Below, piece after piece: positions 23,039-30,975 of a stretch of DNA of 43,764 bases. Below the pieces are notes generated by a model that was not told the origin of the DNA, searched no databases, and saw only the letters and a list, made by a program, of their open reading frames with translations. Numbering within the stretch: position 1 is the first letter of the stretch; each line of letters starts with the position of its first letter. The stretch is from IMG/VR virus record IMGVR_UViG_3300034374_001006, positions 1 through 43,764 of that record; one strand, 5' to 3'. A program made the position numbers and the translations under genes. Source of the stretch: a virus.

Positions 23039-23340
23039 TGGCTAACACTAACAGAATAGGTGACATTACTGAACTCGACATATGCCATTACTTCTTGGAA
23101 CACGGCTTCGAAGTTTTCAGAAATGTGTCATCTAGTGGGCCTGTTGACTTCGTTACCTTAGACACAAACACAGGCGAGATAACCCTGTATGACAGTAAGA
23201 CGGTAAACCCATACATAAATAAAGATGGTAAATGTGTGGTTCACTTAACAAAATTAAGTGACGTTCAAAAACGCTTGGGTGTTATGCTTGTGGGTAAGTA
23301 TGGTGATACAATAATCACTGGAGAGAAGACAATACTATGA
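23038..23340 (+). CDS. PD-(D/E)xK endonuclease (probable homing type)
   Basis: 100 aa from ATG 23038, overlapping the chimeric frame's TGA; the 18-base longer GTG frame reads through the helicase-copy sequence. Visible nuclease pattern: GDITELDICHYFLEHGFEVF (Glu12), GPVDFV (Asp37), then YDSKT with Asp52 and Lys54. This is the small PD-(D/E)xK fold used by Holliday-junction-resolvase-like and some homing endonucleases. It sits between two copies of the junction, and the polymerase start follows with a 4-base ATGA overlap. A mobile gene is likely. Confidence 0.75.
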   Translation: MANTNRIGDITELDICHYFLEHGFEVFRNVSSSGPVDFVTLDTNTGEITLYDSKTVNPYINKDGKCVVHLTKLSDVQKRLGVMLVGKYGDTIITGEKTIL

Positions 23341-23921
23341 ACGTACTGACATTTGACGTAGAGACAACCCACACGAATAAGCCCAACGGCGGCACGACTG
23401 CGCTGCCTTACTTCGGAAACCGCCTCGTGTCGATAGGCTACAAGTGGCTGGGTGAAGACAACGTGTTTTATCACTGTTACTATCACGAGACTGAGCCACC
23501 TACACCTAACGCAGCGCACAGCTTTCAGGTTGCACTCAACTGCGCCGATGTGGTCTTGGGCCAGAACATCAAGTTTGACTTGCAGTGGATACGTGACTGC
23601 GGGTTCATATACAAGGGAGACATCTATGATACTATGGTTGCGGAGTATGTTTTATCAAAAGCGAGACGCTGGCCTCTTGGACTTGCTGCTCTTGCAAAAA
23701 AGTATGACACAGTGCAAAAGGAGAAGGACCTTGTTCAGCCGTATCTGGACGGGGGCAAGACGTTCTACGAGATACCGTGGGAGATAGTACGAGAGTATGG
23801 CATTGCTGACGTGATAAGCACGGAGCAAGTAGCCCTGAAACAACTGGATGCCTTTGGCACTACATTCGAGGACTTATACAATGACGAACGATCTACTGCC
23901 GACACTGCGCTTGTCGTTTGA
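23337..23921 (+). CDS. 3'-5' exonuclease subunit of split family A DNA polymerase
   Basis: 194 aa, proofreading. DEDD-type residues: Asp7 and Glu9 (FDVET), Asp81 (GQNIKFDLQW), and Tyr154xxxAsp158 (YGIAD). This corresponds to the N-terminal exonuclease of PolA-type polymerases, but the frame ends after a short unrelated tail (ERSTADTALVV) in the polymerase overlap. The polymerase starts 41 bases before this stop with its own ribosome site, so the enzyme appears to be made as two chains. Start context repeats at 22994. Confidence 0.85.
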   Translation: MNVLTFDVETTHTNKPNGGTTALPYFGNRLVSIGYKWLGEDNVFYHCYYHETEPPTPNAAHSFQVALNCADVVLGQNIKFDLQWIRDCGFIYKGDIYDTMVAEYVLSKARRWPLGLAALAKKYDTVQKEKDLVQPYLDGGKTFYEIPWEIVREYGIADVISTEQVALKQLDAFGTTFEDLYNDERSTADTALVV

Positions 23922-25419
23922 AATGGCCGACACACTGGCCCGCATCGAACGCAACGGATTGCGGGTCAACCTAGATACACTACAAGAGATTGAGAAGCAG
24001 TACCAAGAGGAACTCGACGCACTCGAACTGCGCCTCAACGAGATGGCACGTGAGGCTATGGGTGACACGCCCATCAGTCTGACCAGCCCAGACGACAGGT
24101 CGATGCTTCTCTACTCTCGTAAGGTAAGAGACAAGAAGGCGTGGTCACAGATGTTCAACTTGGGTATGGAGCGTCGTGGTGCCACGATGAAGCCTAAGCA
24201 GCGCACACGCATGTCAGGCAAGGACTTCCGCCTCGCTGTACGCAACAACACGGATGTCGTATATAAGACAATTGGTGAGCAGTGCCGCACCTGTGTCGGA
24301 TTCGGCAAAGTTCGACCTGTACGCAAGGACGGCACACCAAGCAAGGCTCTGCGTATCTGTAAGACATGCGGCGGCAAGGGTGTGGTCTATCGCCCGACAA
24401 GTGAGGTGGCAGGCTTCAAGATCGTACCGCGCAACGTGCGTGACGTGGCATCTGCTGGCTTCAAGACGGACAAGGACACACTGGCTGAACGCGAACTCGA
24501 ACTGTCGGGTCCGGCCCGTGAGTTTGCATCGTCTTACGTGCGCTACAATGCGTTGCGTATGTATTTGGGAACCTTCGTAGAGGGGATGAAAAACAATGTC
24601 GATGACTACGGAATCGTACATCCGGAATTTATGCAGTGTGTTACGGCGACGGGTCGCCTTTCGTCTCGTAACCCGAACTTTCAGAATATGCCACGTGGTA
24701 ATACCTTCGAGATACGCAAGGTTGTCGAGAGTCGCTTTGAGGACGGCAAGATCATTGAGGGCGACTACTCGCAACTCGAATTCAGAGTCGCAGGATTTCT
24801 AGCCAATGATCAGCAGGCGTACGATGATGTGCGTATCGGGACTGACGTACACAGCTACACTGCTGGTGTCATAGGCTGCTCACGTCAAGAAGCGAAGGCT
24901 CACACCTTCAAGCCTCTCTATGGTGGCACTACGGGCACAGAGGCCCAGCAACGCTACTACAGGGCCTTCAAGGAGAAGTATGGGGGTGTATCCCTCTGGC
25001 ATGAAGACTTGCAGCGAGAGGCCGTTGAGAAGCGCGTAGTGACGCTTCCGTCTGGCAGGCAGTATGCTTTCCCTGATGCGCGGTGGACAAAGTACGGCAC
25101 GGCTACACACAGGACAAACATATGCAACTATCCTGTGCAGGGGTTCGCAACCGCCGACCTCTTGCCCGCTGCCCTCGTTCGCCTCGACAGCCTGTTCATA
25201 GAAAACAAACTACAGTCTGTGATATGCAACACGGTCCACGACTCGATTGTAATTGACTGTCACCCAGATGAAAAAATCATTTGCGTCAAGCTGATGCGGG
25301 ATGCTATGCTCTCTCTACCTGAAGAGACGATACGACGCTATGGTGTCGAGTATGACATGCCCGTCGAGATTGAGATAAAAATGGGCGATAACTGGCTTGA
25401 CTTGCACGTCGTAGAGTAG
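23881..25419 (+). CDS. Family A DNA polymerase with inserted CxxCxGxG zinc motif
   Basis: 512 aa from ATG 23881, with GAGGA 8 bases upstream inside the exonuclease gene. Polymerase motifs: TATGRLSSRNPNFQNMP (256-271), motif A DYSQLE (295-300), motif B RQEAKAHTFKPLYGG (335-349) and motif C VHDS (452-455). Residues 135-166 carry Cys135, Cys138, Cys160 and Cys163 as CxxCxGFG and CxxCGGKG, a DnaJ-type zinc pattern inserted before the palm. Polymerases with a DnaJ-like central domain were described for SAR116 phage HMO-2011, as I recall. Function of the insert is unknown; it might bind a processivity partner. Confidence 0.9.
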   Translation: MTNDLLPTLRLSFEMADTLARIERNGLRVNLDTLQEIEKQYQEELDALELRLNEMAREAMGDTPISLTSPDDRSMLLYSRKVRDKKAWSQMFNLGMERRGATMKPKQRTRMSGKDFRLAVRNNTDVVYKTIGEQCRTCVGFGKVRPVRKDGTPSKALRICKTCGGKGVVYRPTSEVAGFKIVPRNVRDVASAGFKTDKDTLAERELELSGPAREFASSYVRYNALRMYLGTFVEGMKNNVDDYGIVHPEFMQCVTATGRLSSRNPNFQNMPRGNTFEIRKVVESRFEDGKIIEGDYSQLEFRVAGFLANDQQAYDDVRIGTDVHSYTAGVIGCSRQEAKAHTFKPLYGGTTGTEAQQRYYRAFKEKYGGVSLWHEDLQREAVEKRVVTLPSGRQYAFPDARWTKYGTATHRTNICNYPVQGFATADLLPAALVRLDSLFIENKLQSVICNTVHDSIVIDCHPDEKIICVKLMRDAMLSLPEETIRRYGVEYDMPVEIEIKMGDNWLDLHVVE

Positions 25420-25465
25420 TAATATCTATCTACCAACCCTAGAACGTAAAGGAGATCAACGGATC

Positions 25466-26338
25466 ATGTTAGGGACAGAACTAATGGAAATGGACAACGA
25501 CCTTGATAACATCGTAGCGGCTATGTCGAGCGATAACGTCGAGGAGATGATGAAGCTTACTGGACAGGGTGGCGGTGCCACTGAGAAGGTCGGGCTTCCT
25601 CGTTTGAACATCAACTACGATCAGGAGACGGACGACGGTCACAACCTCACACGGGGCGACTGGAAGATGTTTCTCAACGGTCAGTACATCTTCGCCAAAG
25701 AAGTCAAGCTTCGAGCGTTGCTGCGTACCTACGAGTATTCTATGTGGGATGCAGAGGCCAACGAGGGTAAGGGCGGCTTCTCATGCAAGTCAGTCCAGAA
25801 GACTTCATTTGGCGGTGGATTCCCCGACACGCAGGGTGGTAACAAGTGTGGTCGCCTCACTCGTGACGAGGAGGATGCACTCGACAAGGATGACGTGCGA
25901 TACCTGACTTCTCGTGCTGTCGTCTGTAATCAGGTTATCTATGGACGCATCAGTGGCACGTTCCACTCTGCGGATGGTACGCCTGTCGAGGTGACCGACG
26001 AGCCGGTGATTGCTTACTTCAAGCGATCAGGGTTCAAGCCTATCGCAGACTTCATTCAGGGTCTGACGAAGCAAAACAAACTGATGGCGCAGACCAGCAT
26101 CTTGCTGCGTACGAACCGTCAGAAGAAGGGCAGCGTGACCTACTGGACGCCGATGCCTACGTTCGATAGCACTGTAGCTATCACGGACGACGATAAGGAA
26201 CTGTTGGGAACTTTCGCGGAAACCGTCAAGGGTCACAACGAAAACGTAATGAATGGGCACAGGGAAGCATCTAAGCTGATGTCAGACGATAGCGATATCG
26301 ATCTGGCTGCGGATTTCAAAGATGCTGACGCTGCTTAA
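25466..26338 (+). CDS. Hypothetical replication-region protein, possible ssDNA-binding
   Basis: 290 aa between polymerase and Cas4-like nuclease. Beta-rich core (about 60-220, with GDWKMFLNGQYIFAKEVKLR and an ISGTFHSADGTPV strand) flanked by an acidic N-terminus and a strongly acidic tail (SDIDLAADFKDADAA). Acidic-tailed single-strand-binding proteins have this layout and map here in related phages, but no fold is recognised. AAGGAG lies about 11 bases from the ATG. Confidence 0.6.
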   Translation: MLGTELMEMDNDLDNIVAAMSSDNVEEMMKLTGQGGGATEKVGLPRLNINYDQETDDGHNLTRGDWKMFLNGQYIFAKEVKLRALLRTYEYSMWDAEANEGKGGFSCKSVQKTSFGGGFPDTQGGNKCGRLTRDEEDALDKDDVRYLTSRAVVCNQVIYGRISGTFHSADGTPVEVTDEPVIAYFKRSGFKPIADFIQGLTKQNKLMAQTSILLRTNRQKKGSVTYWTPMPTFDSTVAITDDDKELLGTFAETVKGHNENVMNGHREASKLMSDDSDIDLAADFKDADAA

Positions 26339-26351
26339 CATTCAGGACTAC

Positions 26352-27215
26352 ATGTCTAAGGCTTTGCGGGGGGAGACCAGCGCTTCCCCCGCAGGTCTTT
26401 CTGCGTTTGTAGACGAGACGAGACACTCAGTAAACAGGCAACTCACTGAAAAGCGCGGTGAGTATCGCATACGTATGTCCGGCTTGGGTCGCCCCCTATG
26501 CCAGCAAGTCCTAGAGAAGAAGGGCATCAAGGAGTCGATGCAGTACAATACGCTGTTTCGATTTATCTTCGGTGACATCACAGAGGCTATCCTCATGCTT
26601 GTCATGCGAGAGGCGGGCGTGGACATCGTGGATGCCCAGCGTCAGGTCGAACTGAAGGTGGGTGATCAAACGATCAAGGGCACACTCGACGTAATCATAC
26701 GTGACGAGACCGGCACAGAGAAAGTGTGGGACATCAAGTCAGCAAGTGACTGGGCGTTCAAGAACAAGTTCACTGGGTTCGGTGGCTACGATGGCCTCAA
26801 GGAAGATGATCCCTTTGGATACGTCATGCAGGGCTTTCTCTACTCTGCGGCGACGGGCATGCCATTCGGCGGATGGATCGTAGTCAACAAGTCGAGCGGC
26901 GAGGTGGCTATGGTCGAGGCACCGGAGTGGCAGGATGAGGACCGTGCCAAATATTTGGCGGACGCTGAGGAGCGTGTCAAATTCCTGACAGACCCCGACG
27001 TTAAGGAATTCAAACCCTACCCCGATGAGTTCGAGACGTATCGCCGCAAGGGTGAAACCCTGCGTACAGGCAACAAGGTCTTGGCAAAGGAATGCAATCT
27101 GTGTGGCTTCCGCAGTCACTGCTGGCCGAAAGCAGAACTGCACCCTCGTGTGACATCACAGGCCAAGTCGCCGCCACAGGTGTGGTACACCAAGCTGAAG
27201 ACAAGGGAGGTGTAG
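26352..27215 (+). CDS. RecB/Cas4-like PD-(D/E)xK exonuclease with Fe-S cysteines
   Basis: 287 aa from ATG 26352 (AGGA five bases upstream; an in-frame ATG at 26322 overlaps the prior gene). Nuclease residues: Glu78 (GDITEAI), Asp113 (GTLDVI), Asp127-x-Lys129 (WDIKS) and Gln160xxxTyr164. Cys50 and the C-terminal triad Cys248, Cys251, Cys257 follow the 4Fe-4S spacing of Cas4 and AddB nucleases. Likely a 5' exonuclease for recombination or host-DNA degradation. It is the only recognised exonuclease besides the polymerase proofreader. Confidence 0.82.
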   Translation: MSKALRGETSASPAGLSAFVDETRHSVNRQLTEKRGEYRIRMSGLGRPLCQQVLEKKGIKESMQYNTLFRFIFGDITEAILMLVMREAGVDIVDAQRQVELKVGDQTIKGTLDVIIRDETGTEKVWDIKSASDWAFKNKFTGFGGYDGLKEDDPFGYVMQGFLYSAATGMPFGGWIVVNKSSGEVAMVEAPEWQDEDRAKYLADAEERVKFLTDPDVKEFKPYPDEFETYRRKGETLRTGNKVLAKECNLCGFRSHCWPKAELHPRVTSQAKSPPQVWYTKLKTREV

Positions 27216-27216
27216 G

Positions 27217-27597
27217 ATGCCCTATATCTTCGTACGAGACTACGAGATAGAACTGATGGAGATGAACAAGGAACTGCATCACGTCTATGTCGAGTCTCAC
27301 GGCGGCAGTGGCGGGGAGCGTAAGCTTGTTCGTCTTCGCATGAATGAGCGGGGTCTCCCCCTCACACTGCGCGACAACTACAGTGAGTTGGGTACGCTGT
27401 CTTCGGGTACCGAAAAGCGTGACATCACCACACTCGAATCTGAATTGCAGAAGATAGGAAGAGTAGCACACTCTGGAGCAAACGTATGCGTCCCACTGAA
27501 TCGTTTGACAAACGAACTATCTATAATCGAAAAACTTTCCCCAAGAGTGGCAGGGTACGTGATACAAAGAATGGGGTCGATAGGAATGCAGATATGA
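27217..27597 (+). CDS. Hypothetical protein before endonuclease I
   Basis: 126 aa, one base after the Cas4-like gene stop with GGAGGTG before the ATG. N-terminal beta pattern (YIFVRDYEIELMEMN, HHVYVES), then a Glu/Ile-rich helical part (LESELQKIGRVAHSGANVCV). The C-terminal part overlaps no other real gene except 4 bases (ATGA) of the next one. No family recognised. Confidence 0.6.
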   Translation: MPYIFVRDYEIELMEMNKELHHVYVESHGGSGGERKLVRLRMNERGLPLTLRDNYSELGTLSSGTEKRDITTLESELQKIGRVAHSGANVCVPLNRLTNELSIIEKLSPRVAGYVIQRMGSIGMQI

Positions 27598-27983
27598 AGC
27601 GTGGCAATCGCAAGGCAGGGTTCCGGTCTAACTTCGAGTTAGGCATAGCGAAAAAACTGAGTAGCAAAAAAATTCCATACGAATATGAGAGCCTACGACT
27701 TACGTACGTGCCCAAGCCCCGCACCTACACACCAGACTTTCATCTTACCAAGCAGAACATAATCATCGAAGCGAAGGGATACTTCGACAAGGGTGACCGT
27801 GTTAAGATGCTTCTGATCAAGGAGCAGCATCCTGACTTGGACATTCGTATTGTTTTCCTGAATGCACGGAATAAGATTTACAAGGGAAGCAAGACCACGT
27901 ACGGTGCGTGGGCAGAGAAGAATGGATTCAAGTGGGCAGAGGGTTCGATCCCAGAGGAGTGGCTAAAAGATGACAACGATTGA
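27594..27983 (+). CDS. T7-type endonuclease I (Holliday junction resolvase)
   Basis: 129 aa from ATG 27594, coupled to the upstream gene by ATGA. Cleaves branched DNA during replication and packaging and helps host-DNA breakdown. Catalytic set of the T7 gp3 family: Glu15 (GFRSNFELG), Asp48 (TYTPDFHL), Glu59 and Lys61 (IIEAKGYFD). The C-terminal region with DIRIVFLNARNKIYKGSKT also fits. A longer frame to 27486 overlaps the upstream gene by over 100 bases and is not needed. Confidence 0.88.
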   Translation: MKRGNRKAGFRSNFELGIAKKLSSKKIPYEYESLRLTYVPKPRTYTPDFHLTKQNIIIEAKGYFDKGDRVKMLLIKEQHPDLDIRIVFLNARNKIYKGSKTTYGAWAEKNGFKWAEGSIPEEWLKDDND

Positions 27984-28314
27984 TGAGGGTGAATTCGAAA
28001 AGGCAACCCTGATGCCTAACCGCTGGTACATTATCCTGCGTAAGATCGACGAGGAAAGCTTCCAAGTGTCTGCGTACGATACGACCACAGACGACGACGA
28101 AGAGTTCTACGAGGCCGGTACGATTGTGACGAACGGCATGATGGAACTCCTAGAGTCTGACTTCGACAGAGTGATGGAAGCAGGCTTGGCGCGGCTGGCC
28201 TTCGAGAGTGTCAAGGAGAAGATGCTTGACGAGGTGGACAGCGACAACGGCCCCGTCGTAAAGCACGAAGACGGTACGAACATAGTCAAGATAGATTTTG
28301 GTAAGACGCAATGA
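27970..28314 (+). CDS. Hypothetical acidic protein
   Basis: 114 aa, overlapping both neighbours slightly (14 and 4 bases). Beta-like N-terminus (RWYIILRKIDEESFQVSAYD), an acidic linker (TTTDDDEEFYE) and a helical C-terminal half. No motif recognised. Placement in the operon between a resolvase and MazG gives no firm clue. Confidence 0.6.
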   Translation: MTTIDEGEFEKATLMPNRWYIILRKIDEESFQVSAYDTTTDDDEEFYEAGTIVTNGMMELLESDFDRVMEAGLARLAFESVKEKMLDEVDSDNGPVVKHEDGTNIVKIDFGKTQ

Positions 28315-28646
28315 TCAAAGAGAACTGGACCCTCAACAACTATCAGATGCAGGCTCGTGAGTTTGCCATCTACCCAGAGGACATGAAGATCACCTACCCC
28401 ACTCTGGGCCTAGCCGGTGAGGCAGGCGAGGTGGCAGACAAGGTGAAGAAGGTCTACCGTGACGGGCGTGACGACTCCCGGTTCAAGGGGGAGATAGCAA
28501 AAGAGATCGGTGACGTTCTCTGGTATTGCGCTGCCCTCGCAGATGATCTAGGGTTTTCTTTGCAGCAGATTGCAGAGATGAATATGTACAAGCTGAAGTC
28601 TCGCAAGGCTGCTGGTAAGATACAGGGTGATGGAGACAACAGATGA
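28311..28646 (+). CDS. MazG-like nucleotide pyrophosphohydrolase
   Basis: 111 aa with the MazG metal-binding motif: Glu37-x-x-Glu40 (LAGEAGEVADKVKK) and Glu65-x-x-Asp68 (KEIGDVLWYCAAL). Hydrolyses nucleoside triphosphates to monophosphates plus pyrophosphate. In marine phages MazG may tune host nucleotide signalling or the dNTP pool. It is adjacent to a DUF3310 gene and a ribonucleotide reductase, so nucleotide supply is its likely context. Confidence 0.85.
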   Translation: MIKENWTLNNYQMQAREFAIYPEDMKITYPTLGLAGEAGEVADKVKKVYRDGRDDSRFKGEIAKEIGDVLWYCAALADDLGFSLQQIAEMNMYKLKSRKAAGKIQGDGDNR

Positions 28647-28924
28647 GACACGACGAATACATGAAGATACGCAACGAGGATTACTTGGGGGAGAAGAGCA
28701 AGGATGTCGATAACGTCAATCACCCGCCACACTACAATCAGGCAGGTATCGAATGCCTTGACGCAATCGCAGCGGCGACAGGCGACGGCTTCCAATACTA
28801 CCTACAGGGAAACATCCTCAAGTACCTCTGGCGGTACAGATACAAAAACGGAATCGAAGACCTCAAGAAAGCACAGTTCTACCTAAACAAATTGATCGCA
28901 ACAAAGGAAGATAACAATGAATAA
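28643..28924 (+). CDS. DUF3310 protein (T7 gp1.7-related domain)
   Basis: 93 aa with the family's signature NHPPHYNQAGIECLDAI, then YLQGNILKYLWRYRYKNG and an EDLKKAQFYLNKL helix. DUF3310 also forms part of T7 gp1.7, a nucleotide kinase; a nucleotide-metabolism role fits the surroundings (MazG, RNR), but activity of the isolated domain is not shown. Coupled by a 4-base overlap upstream and 8 bases downstream. Confidence 0.8.
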   Translation: MRHDEYMKIRNEDYLGEKSKDVDNVNHPPHYNQAGIECLDAIAAATGDGFQYYLQGNILKYLWRYRYKNGIEDLKKAQFYLNKLIATKEDNNE

Positions 28925-30845
28925 TATGCTACCAACAACCTACCAACAGTTTATCCACAAGTCACGCTATGCACGTTGGCTTGATGACGAGGAGCGTCGT
29001 GAGAACTGGGACGAGACCGTGTATCGCTATACAAACTTCATGGCGAACCACGTCAAGGACAAGCACGGCTTCGACATACCCCGTGACGATCTTCTCGACA
29101 TTCACGATGCCGTGATCGGACAGGAGATCATGCCGTCTATGCGGGGCATGATGACAGCAGGCTCTGCTCTCTCAAGGGACAACATCTGCGGCTATAACTG
29201 TAGCTACATCCCTGTGGACAGCCCCCGCTCGTTCGACGAGTGCATGTACATCCTGATGTGCGGCACGGGTGTCGGATTCTCTGTGGAGCGTGAGAACGTG
29301 GACAAGCTGCCCGTGATCAGTGACGCTATGCACGAGACGGACACGGTGATACGTGTGGGTGACTCCAAGCCGGGGTGGGCCAAGTCTCTGCGCGAACTGA
29401 TTGCGCTGCTCTACGCTGGACAGATTCCTCAGTGGGACCTGTCCGCTGTGCGTCCGTCCGGTGCGCGGCTCAAGACGATGGGCGGCAGGGCATCTGGCCC
29501 CGGACCCCTAGATGATCTGTTCCACTTCACAGTCGAACTGTTCAAGAAGGCACAGGGTCGTCGCCTCTTCCCTATTGAGTGTCACGACCTGATGTGCAAG
29601 GTCGGTGAAATCGTAGTCGTTGGGGGCGTACGTCGCTCTGCTCTCATCTCCCTCTCGAACCTCAACGACGATCAGATGGCACATGCCAAGTCTGGTGCGT
29701 GGTGGGAGAACGAGGGGCAACGTGCCCTCGCAAACAACTCCGTAGCCTACAAGGGCAAGCCGGAGATGGGCACGTTCATGCGCGAGTGGCTGGCTCTCTA
29801 CGACTCGAAGTCAGGTGAGCGTGGCATCTTCAACCGTGATGCAGCAGACAAGCAGGTCGCCCGCAATGGACGCCGTGAGACAGGGCACATGTGGGGCACG
29901 AACCCCTGCTCTGAGATCATCCTGCGTCCCTATCAGTTCTGCAACCTGTCAGAGGTGGTCGTGCGTGAAAGCGACACGCTGGAGTCCCTGAAGCGCAAGG
30001 TGCGCCTCGCTACGATCTTGGGCACCCTACAGTCAACCCTAACCGATTTCAAATATCTGAGGAAAGTATGGCGGGACAACACAGAAGAAGAACGCCTCTT
30101 GGGCGTATCCTTGACTGGTATCATGGATCACTCAATTTTATCGAAGACCGTCGATTCCCCTCGTTGGCTCGAAGAGATGAAGCAAGTCGCCGTAGAGACG
30201 AATCGCAAGTATGCAAAGATGCTTGGAATCCCACAGTCCGCTGCCATCACCTGTGTCAAGCCATCGGGCACTGTGTCTCAACTCGTAGACGCCGCTAGTG
30301 GTATCCACGCCCGTCACAATGACTACTACATTCGTACGGTGCGCGGAGACAACAAGGACCCCCTGACACAGTTCCTCAAGGAGCAGGGTGTGTACAGTGA
30401 GGCGTGTGTGATGAAGCCGGACTCGACGACTGTCTTCTCGTTTGCTATGAAGTCACCAGAGGGTGCCGTCACACGGACACAGATGACAGCCATAGAGCAG
30501 CTTGAGTTGTGGAAGACGTATGCTGTTCACTGGTGTGAACACAAGCCGTCTGTGACCATCACAGTCAAGGAAGACGAGTGGATGGACGTGGGTGCGTGGG
30601 TGTATGAGAACTTCGACGTGGCATCGGGCGTGTCCTTCCTGCCGCATTCAGATCACACCTATCAGCAGGCCCCCTATCAGGACATCGAAGTCGATGACTA
30701 CTTGGAGTGGCAGCAGGAGCGGGGCAGTCTGATTATCGACTGGACTGCACTGTCAGAGTACGAGAAGGAAGACAACACATCCGGATCACGTGAACTGGCG
30801 TGTACTGCGGGCGTGTGTGAAGTGGTAGACTTGAATGCCGCCTAA
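28917..30845 (+). CDS. nrdJ: Class II (adenosylcobalamin) ribonucleotide reductase
   Basis: 642 aa. Reduces ribonucleotides to deoxyribonucleotides using B12. Cys95 (GYNCSY) and Cys342 (QFCNLSE) are the redox pair, and the Asn329/Cys331/Glu333 motif (NPCSEI) supplies the thiyl radical site. CVKPSGTVSQLVDAASG follows, and the C-terminal shuttle pair is Cys629/Cys634 (CTAGVC). The layout matches monomeric RTPR-type enzymes, without an R2 partner gene nearby. AAGGA precedes ATG 28917. It provides dNTPs and implies a host that obtains B12. Confidence 0.92.
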   Translation: MNNMLPTTYQQFIHKSRYARWLDDEERRENWDETVYRYTNFMANHVKDKHGFDIPRDDLLDIHDAVIGQEIMPSMRGMMTAGSALSRDNICGYNCSYIPVDSPRSFDECMYILMCGTGVGFSVERENVDKLPVISDAMHETDTVIRVGDSKPGWAKSLRELIALLYAGQIPQWDLSAVRPSGARLKTMGGRASGPGPLDDLFHFTVELFKKAQGRRLFPIECHDLMCKVGEIVVVGGVRRSALISLSNLNDDQMAHAKSGAWWENEGQRALANNSVAYKGKPEMGTFMREWLALYDSKSGERGIFNRDAADKQVARNGRRETGHMWGTNPCSEIILRPYQFCNLSEVVVRESDTLESLKRKVRLATILGTLQSTLTDFKYLRKVWRDNTEEERLLGVSLTGIMDHSILSKTVDSPRWLEEMKQVAVETNRKYAKMLGIPQSAAITCVKPSGTVSQLVDAASGIHARHNDYYIRTVRGDNKDPLTQFLKEQGVYSEACVMKPDSTTVFSFAMKSPEGAVTRTQMTAIEQLELWKTYAVHWCEHKPSVTITVKEDEWMDVGAWVYENFDVASGVSFLPHSDHTYQQAPYQDIEVDDYLEWQQERGSLIIDWTALSEYEKEDNTSGSRELACTAGVCEVVDLNAA

Positions 30846-30975
30846 GAAGGAAAAGAAAAAGCCACCCCTCGTGTGGAAGAGAGGTGACGGATGGGTTCAA
30901 TATCACCCCCATCCGCACCACCCCTGTTACAAAGAATGGATGGAAAAAGTTGATAAAAGTAAAGATAACTCCTGA
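30835..30975 (+). CDS. 46-aa basic hypothetical protein
   Basis: Translated by eye from ATG 30835, inside the end of the RNR gene (11-base overlap), to TGA 30973-30975. Sequence is Lys/Pro/His-rich (MPPKKEKKKPPLVWKRG, then a QYHPHPHHPCYKEW stretch). It overlaps a candidate start of the next gene. The product is unusual but consistent with the small basic genes elsewhere in this phage. Confidence 0.5.
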   Translation: MPPKKEKKKPPLVWKRGDGWVQYHPHPHHPCYKEWMEKVDKSKDNS

